From contig CAVLDO010000002.1 of NCBI GenBank assembly GCA_963662035.1, forward strand, positions 68,291 through 132,290: a stretch of DNA of 64,000 nt. Reading direction: 5' to 3'. Positions 33,885 through 42,834 of the stretch are shown here, one piece after another. The notes under the pieces were generated by a model that saw only the letters and a list, made by a program, of their open reading frames with translations, was not told where the DNA came from and did no database searches. How positions within the stretch are numbered: position 1 is the first letter of the stretch; every line of letters starts with the position of its first letter. Origin of the DNA: Equibacterium sp963662035 (GTDB lineage: Bacteria > Bacteroidota > Bacteroidia > Bacteroidales > UBA932). A program made the position numbers and the translations under genes.

Positions 33885-36044
33885 TCAGTCGAGTGGTTCG
33901 TAGTAATAGTATGTGCCGCCTATGTAGCAGTATCTATCCAGCAGGGGCATACCGTCGCGGTCGCAGTCGAATATGAAACTCTGATGGTCGAGCATGTGGC
34001 AGCGCAGGATTTCTCCGTTCCAGGTGTAGGTGAAATCCCCCATCACCAGATCGCCGTCGGCATCGTATGAGGCTGGGAAGTAATATTCGTTTACGGTCTC
34101 GTCGTCGGCATCGTTGTAGTGCATATAGACCGTCACTTTTATGTTGTCGGGCTGCTCCTGGCTTGACGGGCTGACATCTATGTGTTCGCGCACCATAGTG
34201 TCCAGCTCCACGATGTAGTAGCGCTGCCTCCAGCGGTAGATTACGCACAAATCGCTGAAAGTTTTTGAAATCAGGTGGTCGAATTCATCAACGATGTATC
34301 CTGTGAAATTGTAGCTCAGGTTGCCGTTTACCGTGCAGCTCCCCTTGAGGCGGAATCCGCTGCCGTCAAACTCCAGATAGCGGCTGCCTGTGGTGAAGGT
34401 GATTCTGCTGCTCAAATCGCGGACGGCGGAGTAGCACCGGATGTTTTCGATCACCATCGGGGTGTCGGAAGAATCGCCGTACCTCTTGATGATGAGGCTG
34501 TTGTTCGTGCAGGTGAAAAGCTCTGCGGACTGAATGACATCGCCTTCACTGCTGTAGCTGACCGTAACTCCGCTTTCCGGGTCGGTGTAGAGCAGCAGCA
34601 TTTCCATAGCGGTGCTCTGCAGCGGGGCCGAGAGTGTGCCGTTGCCGATTACCCACCCCTCGCCGGCAACTATTGTGGCGAGGGCATCGTTGCCCGTGAG
34701 GATGCGGGTGCTGCCGTCGTCGTATGCGATGGTAACCTTAAAGCCGGAGGTAGTGCTGCCGCACCCAAGAACCCAGCCCTGTTCAGTGCAGAAATTAGGG
34801 GTGATGCTAATCGGGCGGGGCGCGGCCGATTTTACGTTCACCGCCGCTGTGCCGAACACTCCGCTGCCGTCGGCGGCGGTGGCGCGGATGGTGCAGCTTC
34901 CGATTCCCGCAGCGGTGACGCTCCCGCTCTGGTCAACAGTCGCCACCGAGGGGTCGCTGCTGCTCCAAGTGACCTCTTCAGGGGCGGAGCTGGGGAGAAT
35001 CTCGGCCGAGAAGAGCAGGCTGCCGCCAGTGCCGTAGAATGTATGTTCGACAGGGGTTACGGTCACTGCCGTGGCGTAGGGGGTCAGGTCGCTCTCCACC
35101 CTCCAGCTGACCTCGTCGACCCCGCTGTCGCTCAAGCCGAGCACTATGTCGTAATGGTGGTTGCGCACCACGCTGAAGTTGGTTGTGGCGTTCTCTCCAA
35201 GATAAAAGCGGTAGGTGAAGGTGCCGTGGCGCGGATTCGCCCCGGACGGTGCGTCAAGACTCCCCTGCAGCTCCACGTATGTGCACAGATTCTCATAACG
35301 GCTGCCGCTCTCGAAATATTTCTGGCGGCAGGAGGTGATGCCCGGCAGCAGATCCCCCTGGCAGTTTTCCAGCATATAGAAGCCGACTGCCTCGCCGTTG
35401 TTGAAGGTGGCCAGTTCGCCCTCTGCGGCGCAGTCGCCCCCAAGGCAGAGCTGTGAAGAATTTTCCGGCGCGCTTTGATTAAACAAGCCAACCTCGAGGG
35501 GAGTGTTGCGCAGCGCGATGCTCTCCACCCTGATGTCGGAATCCGACAGGCCGCTGCCGTCGATGCGGATTGTGACCAGCGCCACGCACCGGGTCAGGTT
35601 GATGCTGATGTTCATCCCGTCGCTCACGCTCATAAGGCCGGTGTTGCCGCTCATCGGCACGCAGCCGCTGCCAGAGACTATTGCGCGCCAGTCATCTATG
35701 CCGTAATGGTATTGCAGCAGAGTGCTTTCCCTCTGAAAATCTCCCAGGTTGCCGATGTCGCCTATGTTGCAGACACAGTAGAAGCGGTACAGCTCCCCGC
35801 TTTTGAGGTTCATTTTCAGACTGGGGACGGCTCCGGTGGAGCAGTAGGCGCTCTCCTGCAGCATTCCTGCGGCATCATAGACAAGTATGTTGCAATCCGA
35901 GATGGTGTTGTCGTCCACCTCCAGCGACTTTACCGCCGCCTGCGCAAAGCTGAAGTAAACGGTGGCGCCGAGAGTTTTGCCCTCTCTCTCGCAGCCCGTG
36001 CCCAGCAGCGCCAGCAGGGCAAGCAATAATAATGTTTTTTTCAT
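33885..36044 (-). CDS. Fimbrial tip-like lipoprotein with BIG2 domain (DUF4906-like)
   Basis: A 719-residue lipoprotein (MKKTLLLLALLALLGTGC, Cys18). Residues 25-320 look like a fimbrillin-type pair of beta domains (VYFSFAQAAVKSLEVDDN, NILVYDAAGMLQESAY, NLTRCVALVTIRIDGSG, VVRNHHYDIVLGL). A bacterial Ig-like BIG2 domain occupies about 330-405 (VTVTPVEHTFYGTGG, VTWSSSDPSVATVDQSGSV, GSCTIRATAADGSG). The remaining 310 residues are beta-rich and end in an unusual Tyr/Asp-rich segment. Size and position between anchor and stalk gene fit a tip adhesin. The adhesive role is inferred. Confidence 0.75.
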   Translation of the reverse strand: MKKTLLLLALLALLGTGCEREGKTLGATVYFSFAQAAVKSLEVDDNTISDCNILVYDAAGMLQESAYCSTGAVPSLKMNLKSGELYRFYCVCNIGDIGNLGDFQRESTLLQYHYGIDDWRAIVSGSGCVPMSGNTGLMSVSDGMNISINLTRCVALVTIRIDGSGLSDSDIRVESIALRNTPLEVGLFNQSAPENSSQLCLGGDCAAEGELATFNNGEAVGFYMLENCQGDLLPGITSCRQKYFESGSRYENLCTYVELQGSLDAPSGANPRHGTFTYRFYLGENATTNFSVVRNHHYDIVLGLSDSGVDEVSWRVESDLTPYATAVTVTPVEHTFYGTGGSLLFSAEILPSSAPEEVTWSSSDPSVATVDQSGSVTAAGIGSCTIRATAADGSGVFGTAAVNVKSAAPRPISITPNFCTEQGWVLGCGSTTSGFKVTIAYDDGSTRILTGNDALATIVAGEGWVIGNGTLSAPLQSTAMEMLLLYTDPESGVTVSYSSEGDVIQSAELFTCTNNSLIIKRYGDSSDTPMVIENIRCYSAVRDLSSRITFTTGSRYLEFDGSGFRLKGSCTVNGNLSYNFTGYIVDEFDHLISKTFSDLCVIYRWRQRYYIVELDTMVREHIDVSPSSQEQPDNIKVTVYMHYNDADDETVNEYYFPASYDADGDLVMGDFTYTWNGEILRCHMLDHQSFIFDCDRDGMPLLDRYCYIGGTYYYYEPLD

Positions 36045-36056
36045 AACGGTTATCGG

Positions 36057-36884
36057 TTAATATGTGATTTCGTAGGTGCCGTGGGCGGTCCATCCGTTGC
36101 ACTTGAGGGTGAACAGGATGCTTGCGGAGCCAATCGTCAGATCCACTACAACCGGGTTGCCGCCCCCCTCGCGGATGTCCTCACCCTGCGAGAGCAGAAT
36201 CCGCCCCAGAGGGTAGCTGCTCTCGCGGGCCTGCCCATTGCGCATAAAGAAGAGCTTGAGCTGCACAGAGTCGGCCGAGGGTTGGGTCAGCAGCATCGTG
36301 CGGTAGATATATTGCCCTGCGGCTGAAGCATCCTGCGCCTGCCCGGGGCCCGATATCTGCTCCGGCACCAGACGCCCGCCATCGCCGCGTCCTCCGCCGG
36401 TAAACCCAAGACCGCCGCTCACTCCGGTCAGAACTGTCTTTAGGCCGCTGATGCCGCCGAGCATCCCGCGCACGATTATGGTCACAGGGCGGTACTGCCG
36501 CTTTGGGACGACCGTCACAAAAGCCTCTTCGCAGCTGGTGCTGATGTGCCGCACGCAATTCCAGAGGCTGTCGCGGGGAACATCGGGGTAGATGATTCCT
36601 TCGCCGCCGTCAATCTCCGCCCCGCCCAGATTGCCCCAGGCGCAGAATTCGAATTCGCCCTTGTCCACAGCCATTATCAGAGTGTCTCCTATAGCGGCCT
36701 CGGGCACAGGGTGCCACTGAACATCCGCTCCGCTTGAGAGCAGGATATCCACGCTGCGGGTCGATGGGGCTTCCAGGCGGCTCAAGTCCACGTGCAGATA
36801 GCAGGGGCACCCGCTTCTGTCCTCTTTGATGCAGGAGGCGCACATCATCAGCGCTGCAAAGAATATCGCGGAGCCCCTTCTCAT
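36057..36884 (-). CDS. Fimbrial anchor/assembly lipoprotein (Mfa2/FimB family)
   Basis: I start at 36884, where MRRGSAIFFAALMMCASC gives a lipobox (Cys18), leaving 275 residues; the frame is open further upstream into the previous gene. The string CIKEDRSGCPCYLHVDLSRL right after the lipobox is the Mfa2/FimB hallmark. FEFCAWGNLGGAE and the repeated beta pattern agree. These proteins cap and anchor the pilus base in the outer membrane and limit its length. The start codon overlaps the DUF3575 stop (ATGA). Confidence 0.85.
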   Translation of the reverse strand: MRRGSAIFFAALMMCASCIKEDRSGCPCYLHVDLSRLEAPSTRSVDILLSSGADVQWHPVPEAAIGDTLIMAVDKGEFEFCAWGNLGGAEIDGGEGIIYPDVPRDSLWNCVRHISTSCEEAFVTVVPKRQYRPVTIIVRGMLGGISGLKTVLTGVSGGLGFTGGGRGDGGRLVPEQISGPGQAQDASAAGQYIYRTMLLTQPSADSVQLKLFFMRNGQARESSYPLGRILLSQGEDIREGGGNPVVVDLTIGSASILFTLKCNGWTAHGTYEITY

Positions 36885-37462
36885 AATTGATAGCAGATTG
36901 ACAGGGTTATTTCGCTGACGAATGCCGCGCACCCCTTGCGCCTGGAGAGAATCCGGCCGCAGAGGGGGGCGGCATATTCTACGCACTTGTATGCTCCGGC
37001 GGCAGCGGCGGCTCCCATCCCCAGCGAGATCCGCTCCGACAGGGGCAGACTGTATCCGCCGCCAATTTCCAGCCCGGCAAAATCTCCTTCGAGACAGCCC
37101 TTGCGGGCAAAGCCGGCTATATTAAATTCGCTGCAGAGCAGCGAGCCTGCGGCGTACCACCCTTGGAAACAGGAGGTCTGCCAGTACTGGAGGCCTATGT
37201 GCGGAGAAAAATGGCGCAGATGGAGCGCCTCCCCGCCGCGCGTGGTAAAGCGCCACGGATTGTAGCGCACCCCCGCCTTGATGGCCAGGTGCTCCCCTAA
37301 TATATAATGCAGGCTTAAATTGGCGCTTCCCAGCAGTGCCCAGTGGGGCAGAGAGGTGGACACGGCCCAATTGCCGCGGGCCTCCCGCGCCGTTTCTTTA
37401 CCAAAGGCGGCGCCAGCACAAAGCAGCAGCGCCGCCGTCAACACACAAATCCTTCCCTTCAT
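36881..37462 (-). CDS. DUF3575 outer-membrane protein, first gene of the fimbrial operon
   Basis: A 193-residue protein with signal peptide MKGRICVLTAALLLCAGAAFG. The core NWAVSTSLPHWALLGSANLS and IKAGVRYNPWRF match DUF3575 proteins, predicted small beta-barrels often found beside Mfa-type fimbrial genes. The frame stays open much further upstream (to 38401), but that stretch is antisense to the CobW gene and is not coding. The role in fimbriation is unknown. Confidence 0.82.
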   Translation of the reverse strand: MKGRICVLTAALLLCAGAAFGKETAREARGNWAVSTSLPHWALLGSANLSLHYILGEHLAIKAGVRYNPWRFTTRGGEALHLRHFSPHIGLQYWQTSCFQGWYAAGSLLCSEFNIAGFARKGCLEGDFAGLEIGGGYSLPLSERISLGMGAAAAAGAYKCVEYAAPLCGRILSRRKGCAAFVSEITLSICYQL

Positions 37463-37479
37463 CGAAATTCGTTTGAGTG

Positions 37480-37487
37480 CAAAATTA
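37480..37487 (-). promoter_or_regulatory. Putative -7 box of the fimbrial operon
   Basis: TAATTTTG on the minus strand (complement of CAAAATTA), 17 bp before the DUF3575 ATG. I find no good TTG at the expected -33 position. Confidence 0.4.
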
Positions 37488-37594
37488 AGGTGCCCGAGCA
37501 GCGCCGCGCACGAAATGGCGGACTTGCAGAAAATGTTTTTCCGTTTCAGAAAACGAATTGCTAATTTCGCGCACCTACTAAAAACAAATAAAGT

Positions 37595-38734
37595 ATGAAA
37601 CAGACACCTATATTGCTTCTTACGGGCTATCTGGGCAGCGGCAAGACCACTCTTGTCAACCGCATTCTCGAAAACAGAAAAGGGATCAAGTTTGCCGTTA
37701 TCGTAAACGACATCGGGGAGGTGAACATAGATGCTTCCCTTATTGCAAAAGGGGGAGTCGTGGGCAAAAAAGAGGAGAGCCTGGTGGCGCTGCAGAACGG
37801 CTGCATCTGCTGCACCCTCAAGATGGATCTTGTGGAGCAGATCGCCTCTCTTGTGGAGCAGCAGCTGTTCGACTACATAGTGATAGAGGCAAGCGGCATC
37901 TGCGAGCCCGCCCCCATCGCCCAGACCATCTGCTCCATCCCTTCGCTCGGCGAGCGGTACAACCGCGGCGGAAGCTGCTATCTTGACTGCGTGGTGTCGG
38001 TGGTTGACGCCCTCCGCCTCAAAGATGAATTCGACTGCGGCGGCGCCCTTCAGAAAACGGGCATTGAGGAGGATGATATCGAAAACCTCCTTATCCAGCA
38101 GATAGAGTTCTGCAACCTGATTCTGCTTAACAAGGCTTCTGACCTCACCCCCGACGAGTTGGGCAAGGTCAAGGCGATAGTGCGGGCCATCCAGCCCACA
38201 GCCAAAATCATCGAGTGCGACTATGCCGACGTGGATCTGGACGAACTGCTGTTCACCGGCAGCTTCGATTTCGGCCGCGCCGCATCTTCTCCCGCGTGGG
38301 TGCGGGAACTTGAGAAGGGGGAGGACGAGGAACTTGAAAACGAAGAGGAGGGGGAGAGCGAGGAGTACAATATCAGCACCTTTGTCTATTACCGCCGCCA
38401 CCCCTTTGATATGAACCGCTTCGACTATTTCATCAACCGCAATTTCACATCAAACATCATCCGCGCCAAAGGCATCTGCTGGTTTACCGACGACAACGAT
38501 ATGTCGTATGTGTTCGAGAGCGCCGGCCGGGAGAAGAAACTCACCGAGGCGGGCTACTGGTATGCTGCGGCCCCGGCGGAGGATTTGGCCAAGATAGCAG
38601 AGGAGGATCCCGACTTTATGCGCGACTGGGACGAAAAGGTGGGGGATCGTATGCAGAAAATCGTGTTCATCGGCCAGAATCTCGACAAGCAGAAAATTTG
38701 CGCCGACCTGGATTTCTGTCTTGTTGTGAAATAG
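37595..38734 (+). CDS. CobW/COG0523-family GTPase (metallochaperone type)
   Basis: A 379-residue G3E-family GTPase. Walker A is GYLGSGKT (residues 11-18), and the metal-binding CxCC motif is NGCICCTLK (Cys70, Cys72, Cys73). The base-recognition motif is LLNKASD. The C-terminal domain (after a Glu-rich stretch near 240-262) contains RRHPFDMNRFDYFINRNF and IIRAKGICWF, as in CobW_C. Members insert or traffic Zn, Co or other metals; the metal here is unknown. The gene stands alone, so context gives no further hint. Confidence 0.93.
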   Translation: MKQTPILLLTGYLGSGKTTLVNRILENRKGIKFAVIVNDIGEVNIDASLIAKGGVVGKKEESLVALQNGCICCTLKMDLVEQIASLVEQQLFDYIVIEASGICEPAPIAQTICSIPSLGERYNRGGSCYLDCVVSVVDALRLKDEFDCGGALQKTGIEEDDIENLLIQQIEFCNLILLNKASDLTPDELGKVKAIVRAIQPTAKIIECDYADVDLDELLFTGSFDFGRAASSPAWVRELEKGEDEELENEEEGESEEYNISTFVYYRRHPFDMNRFDYFINRNFTSNIIRAKGICWFTDDNDMSYVFESAGREKKLTEAGYWYAAAPAEDLAKIAEEDPDFMRDWDEKVGDRMQKIVFIGQNLDKQKICADLDFCLVVK

Positions 38735-38754
38735 TTGCCGGTTTTATAACTTCG
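38724..38754 (+). promoter_or_regulatory. Putative promoter of the DUF1508 gene
   Basis: TTG at 38724-38726, 20-bp spacer, TAACTTCG at 38747-38754 (one mismatch to TAnnTTTG). It overlaps the end of the CobW gene. Confidence 0.4.
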
Positions 38755-38791
38755 CTGCAATTGCCAACTTACTTAACCTGAATATAATATT

Positions 38792-39130
38792 ATGGGAAAA
38801 TTTGAAATAACCCTGCGCAAGAACGGCGACCCCCAGTTCGTGCTCAAGGCTGTCAACGGCCGCGTGATCCTGGCCAGCCAGGGGTACAAATCAATGAAAT
38901 CCTGTCTGGAAGGAATTGAGTCCGTAAAGAAAAACGGTGTGCTGGATGCCCGCTACGAACGCCTGGAGGCCAAGAACGGCCAGCCCTATTTCAACCTGAA
39001 GGCCAAGAACGGCCAGGTTATCGGCTCCAGCGAAATGTACTCCAGCGCCACCGCTATGGAGAGGGGAATCGACTCGGTCAAGAGAAACGCCGCCGGCTCT
39101 GCTGTAGTGGATCTTACGGCAAAGGCTTAA
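38792..39130 (+). CDS. YegP/DUF1508 family protein
   Basis: A 112-residue protein made of two tandem DUF1508 repeats: FEITLRKNGDPQFVLKAVNG with GIESVKKN, and YERLEAKNGQPYFNLKAKNG with GIDSVKRN. The family is small, soluble and of unknown function, sometimes stress related. It appears monocistronic; acpP has its own -7 box. Confidence 0.9.
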   Translation: MGKFEITLRKNGDPQFVLKAVNGRVILASQGYKSMKSCLEGIESVKKNGVLDARYERLEAKNGQPYFNLKAKNGQVIGSSEMYSSATAMERGIDSVKRNAAGSAVVDLTAKA

Positions 39131-39161
39131 TCCTGTTCGGACTTTTTTATCTTTTTTTGAT

Positions 39162-39169
39162 TACTTTTG
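39162..39169 (+). promoter_or_regulatory. Putative -7 box TACTTTTG upstream of acpP
   Basis: TACTTTTG fits TAnnTTTG and would give a leader of about 27 nt to the ATG at 39202. The -33 region is T-rich without a clear TTG at 19 bp. Confidence 0.5.
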
Positions 39170-39201
39170 CCTCCGTTTAACTGATAAAAACGAATCGCAA
39201 T

Positions 39202-39441
39202 ATGAACGAAATTCAGAAAAAAGTAACCGAAATGCTGGCAAACAAGTTCAGCGCAAGCGAGAGCGACATAACCCTCAAGACCGACATATTCGATGACCTT
39301 GCAGCCGATTCCCTGGATGTCGTGGAGTTGGTGAGCGAGATGGAAAAGGCATACGACATTGTAATCTCCACAGAAGACGCCGAGAGCCTGCGCACTGTGG
39401 AGGATGTGGTTAAAATGATCGAATCCAAGAAGCAGGCTTAA
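39202..39441 (+). CDS. acpP: Acyl carrier protein
   Basis: A 79-residue acidic protein. The phosphopantetheine attachment site is Ser37 in LAADSLDVVELV. It carries acyl chains as thioesters during fatty-acid synthesis. It heads a run with an AMP-forming acyl ligase, fabF, fabZ and fabI, followed by sphingolipid genes, so it may be a pathway-dedicated carrier and not the only ACP of the cell. Confidence 0.95.
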   Translation: MNEIQKKVTEMLANKFSASESDITLKTDIFDDLAADSLDVVELVSEMEKAYDIVISTEDAESLRTVEDVVKMIESKKQA

Positions 39442-39459
39442 GCGGCCCACTACTTTTTG

Positions 39460-41130
39460 ATGATTCACAACTTTACGCGAGAGGACAACTTTGTCCGCAA
39501 GTTAGAGCACTGCGTCAAAACTTTCTGGGACGCTCCGGCACTGGAAGACTACAGGGGCGAGACGCAGACTTACGGTCAATTTGCCTCCGAACTGGAAAAG
39601 AATGTGCTTCTGTGGCGCGCCGCCGGCCTCAAAAAAGGGGACAAGGTGGCGCTCAACGCCCGCAGCAGCGCATCTTGGGCCAGGGTGTTCTTCTCCACGC
39701 AGGTGGCGGAACTGGTGTCGGTGCAGATTTTCAACGGCTTTATGCCCGCCGACACAGCCGGTCTGGTAAACCACGCCGAGGTCAGGATACTCTACACCGA
39801 GAGAGCGACCTTCTGCCGGATGGATTTCGAATCGATGCCGCTTCTGATAGCGGCCATCGATGCCAACACCGGAGAACTGCTGGCTTCAAGAGGCGATTTT
39901 GCCGAGCTCTACGGCCGCCGGGAGGCGATTTTTGCCCTGGCACACCCGTGCGGCCTGTCTGCCGCCGACATCAGTTACCCCGAAGTCCCTTTCGAGGCCC
40001 TCGCGGCCATAATGTACACCTCGGGTTCAACGGGCAATCCAAAGGGGGTGATGCTCACCAACTTGAATTTCTCCGCCAACATATATATGATCGCAAACCA
40101 CTTCAACTACCTCAGCGGGGAGAGCTATGTGAGCGTGCTTCCCTACTGTCACATCTTCGGGATGGTTTACGATATGATGGAGCCCCTGTGCAGCGGGATG
40201 CACTTGGTGGTGCTGGGCTTGCCGCCCGTCCCCGGCAATCTGCTGCCGGCCCTGAAGAGATTCCGCCCCAGAATATTCTTCTCGGTGCCGCTGATTCTTT
40301 CAAAGCTGATGGAGCACACGCTGGGCAAGGAGATTTCAAGCCAGCAGGGAGCCGCCAAACTTGCCGCCTATAAAGATAATCCGGAATATTGCCGCAAGCT
40401 TGCCGACAGGTTTCTGGAGGAGTTGGGATCGCGCGTAGAGGTTTTCGTCACCGGCGGCGCCGCCATTCCGGAAACTCTGGAGACGCTGTTCGTGCAGAAG
40501 CTGGGCCTCCCTTTTATCACCGGCTACGGAATGACCGAGGCCGCCCCCACCATCTCGATAGGCGAGGTGGGCGACTACCGCTTGCGCGAATGCGGCAAAT
40601 GGCTGCACGAGATACTCGACCTCAAGATAGACTCTCCCGACCCGGAGAATGTCCCCGGGGAGATTCTCATCAAAGGGCCGGTGCTTTTTGCAGGATACTA
40701 TAAGAACGATGCTGCCACAGGGGCCGTGATGACCTCCGACGGCTGGTTCCGCACCGGCGATGTGGCCACGGTGGACAGCCGCAGGAGCCTCTTTATAGTG
40801 GGCCGCTGCAAGAATATGATTCTCAACTCTTCCGGGCAGAACATCTTTCCCGAGGAGATTTCGGTGGTGTTGGACACTCTGCCCTATGTGGCCGAGTCGC
40901 TGGTGATAGAAAAGGAGGGCAAACCCTTCGCCATCATAGTGCCCGACGCAGATGCGGCCGTGCACGCGAATCTCACCCCGGAGGACTTAAACGATATTAT
41001 GGTGCGAAACATCCGGCTTCTCAACGAGCGGATTCCCGCCTACAGCGCGGTTTCAGGCTTCCGGCTCCAGATGGAGCCCTTTGCTAAGACCCCCAAGGGG
41101 AGCATCAGGCGATATTTGTACACCGAATGA
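39460..41130 (+). CDS. AMP-forming acyl-CoA/acyl-ACP synthetase
   Basis: A 556-residue adenylate-forming ligase starting at ATG 39460. The P-loop-like motif is IMYTSGSTGNPKGVMLTNLN, the A5 motif GYGMTEAAPTIS, A7 DGWFRTGDV, A8 GRCKNMILNSSGQNIFPEE and A10 TPKGSIRRY. It activates fatty acids with ATP. Position between acpP and fabF suggests loading onto ACP (acyl-ACP synthetase activity) as well as, or instead of, CoA; this is inference. Confidence 0.88.
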   Translation: MIHNFTREDNFVRKLEHCVKTFWDAPALEDYRGETQTYGQFASELEKNVLLWRAAGLKKGDKVALNARSSASWARVFFSTQVAELVSVQIFNGFMPADTAGLVNHAEVRILYTERATFCRMDFESMPLLIAAIDANTGELLASRGDFAELYGRREAIFALAHPCGLSAADISYPEVPFEALAAIMYTSGSTGNPKGVMLTNLNFSANIYMIANHFNYLSGESYVSVLPYCHIFGMVYDMMEPLCSGMHLVVLGLPPVPGNLLPALKRFRPRIFFSVPLILSKLMEHTLGKEISSQQGAAKLAAYKDNPEYCRKLADRFLEELGSRVEVFVTGGAAIPETLETLFVQKLGLPFITGYGMTEAAPTISIGEVGDYRLRECGKWLHEILDLKIDSPDPENVPGEILIKGPVLFAGYYKNDAATGAVMTSDGWFRTGDVATVDSRRSLFIVGRCKNMILNSSGQNIFPEEISVVLDTLPYVAESLVIEKEGKPFAIIVPDADAAVHANLTPEDLNDIMVRNIRLLNERIPAYSAVSGFRLQMEPFAKTPKGSIRRYLYTE

Positions 41131-41158
41131 TTATTTGACAACCAAAACAACTACTGAT

Positions 41159-42403
41159 ATGGAAAAAAGACGTGTTGTAGTGACAGGCACCGGAGTCATC
41201 TCTCCCGTGGGCAATTCCACAGCCGAATTCTGGGAAAGCCTCAAGGCGGGCCGCAGCGGCATCGGCCTTGTGCAGGGAATGGACGAGGAGCCTCTGCCGG
41301 TGCGCGTGGTGGGGCAGGTCAAGGATTTTGACCCCATCGCCTTCGGTCTCACCAGAGTCGAGGCCCGGCGCAATGACCCCTTCAGCCAGTATGCTCTGTC
41401 TGCGGCCATAGAGGCTATGCGCGAGAGCGGTCTTGCCAGCGGCGAAAACATCGACCCGGAACGCCTGGGCGTGTATGTAGGCAGCGGCATCGGCGGCCTG
41501 AACATATTCGTGGAACAGACCAAGGTGCTGCTTGAAGAGGGGGCCGGGAGAATCTCCCCGCTCTTTATCCCAACAATGATTTCCAACATAGCGGCCGGCA
41601 ACATCGCCATCCGCTTCAAGGCGCAGGGGCCCTGCATCAATGTGGTCACCGCCTGCGCTACAGGTGCCAACAATATCGGCGAGGCCTACCGCGCCATTGC
41701 CTGCGGCACCGTTGACGCGGTGATTGCGGGCGGCGCCGAGGCAGCCATCAATCCCATAACCATCGGCGGCTTTGCCAACAGCAAGGCCCTCACCACCTGC
41801 TCTGACCCCGAGCGCGCCTCTATCCCCTTTGATTTGGAGCGAGGCGGCTTTGTGCTGGCTGAAGGGGGTGCCGTGATGGTGCTGGAAGAGCTGGAACACG
41901 CCAAAGCGCGCGGCGCCGACATCCTGGCCGAGGTGGTGGGCTACGGAGTCACTTGCGACGCCTACCACGCCACCGCTCCGGGCCCCGACGGCAAAATGGC
42001 GGCTCTGGCAATCAGCCGGGCGCTGGAGGAGGCGCGCTACGATGCCTGCGCCGACTCGCTCTACATCAACGCTCACGGCACCGGCACACATCTCAACGAC
42101 AAGTGCGAGACTATGGCCATCAAACAAGTGCTGGGCCGCAAGGCATACGAAGTGCCGGTGAGCAGCACCAAATCGATGACCGGCCATATGATTGCCGCCA
42201 CCGGCGCCGCGGAGGCCATCGCCTGCGTTATGGCACTTCAGGAGGGGATTCTGCCTCCGACCATCGGACTGCGCACCCCCGATCCCGAGTGCGACCTCGA
42301 CTATGTGCCCAACGCAGCGCGCAAGTGCGACATCAACATCGCAGCCAGCAATTCTCTCGGATTCGGAGGGCACAATGTTTGCTTGGCCCTGCGCAAATTC
42401 TGA
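41159..42403 (+). CDS. fabF: Beta-ketoacyl-ACP synthase II
   Basis: A 414-residue condensing enzyme starting at 41159 (MEKRRVVVTGTGVISPVGN); the frame is open 26 codons further up but that part overlaps the ligase gene. The Cys-His-His triad is visible: Cys166 (VVTACATGANN), His306 (NAHGTGTHLND) and His343 (SMTGHMIAATGA). KAS II elongates acyl-ACP with malonyl-ACP. It is followed by fabZ after 8 bp. Confidence 0.96.
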   Translation: MEKRRVVVTGTGVISPVGNSTAEFWESLKAGRSGIGLVQGMDEEPLPVRVVGQVKDFDPIAFGLTRVEARRNDPFSQYALSAAIEAMRESGLASGENIDPERLGVYVGSGIGGLNIFVEQTKVLLEEGAGRISPLFIPTMISNIAAGNIAIRFKAQGPCINVVTACATGANNIGEAYRAIACGTVDAVIAGGAEAAINPITIGGFANSKALTTCSDPERASIPFDLERGGFVLAEGGAVMVLEELEHAKARGADILAEVVGYGVTCDAYHATAPGPDGKMAALAISRALEEARYDACADSLYINAHGTGTHLNDKCETMAIKQVLGRKAYEVPVSSTKSMTGHMIAATGAAEAIACVMALQEGILPPTIGLRTPDPECDLDYVPNAARKCDINIAASNSLGFGGHNVCLALRKF

Positions 42404-42411
42404 TTTCGACA

Positions 42412-42834
42412 ATGAATAGCGAAGAACTCAAACAGATACTTCCGCATCGCGAGCCGATGCTGCTTGTGGACGAGTCCGAGCTTGACGGGGAGTACGCAGA
42501 TTCGGCATACACAGTACGTGGCGACGAATTCTTCCTTCAGGGGCACTTCCCCGGCCACCCCGTGGTGCCCGGCGTCATACTCTGCGAGATGATGGCGCAG
42601 AGCAGCGCAATGCTCATGCGGGAGGCTCTCGTAGGCAAAGTCCCCCTCTATGCCGGTATGGACAATGTCCGCTTCAAGAGGGTTGTAGAGCCAGGTGATA
42701 CGGTGCAGACCAAGGCGCACATTCTGGCCCACCGCGGCCCCGTGTTCGTGGTGGAGGCACGCTCTACGGTTGACGGCGAGATGTGCTGCAGCGGCAAACT
42801 CACATTTATGTTAATCGACAAAAAAGATGAATAA
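42412..42834 (+). CDS. fabZ: 3-hydroxyacyl-ACP dehydratase, FabZ type
   Basis: A 140-residue hot-dog-fold enzyme. The catalytic pair is His45 (QGHFPGHPVVPG) and Glu59 (LCEMMAQ), 14 residues apart as in E. coli FabZ. The N-terminal LKQILPHREPMLLVD is also typical. It removes water from 3-hydroxyacyl-ACP. Its 3' end overlaps fabI by 8 bp. Confidence 0.93.
   Translation: MNSEELKQILPHREPMLLVDESELDGEYADSAYTVRGDEFFLQGHFPGHPVVPGVILCEMMAQSSAMLMREALVGKVPLYAGMDNVRFKRVVEPGDTVQTKAHILAHRGPVFVVEARSTVDGEMCCSGKLTFMLIDKKDE

Noticed and set aside
37463..38401. Upstream extension of the DUF3575 frame to 506 codons
   Set aside because: The extension is antisense to the CobW gene, and a clear signal peptide begins at 37462.
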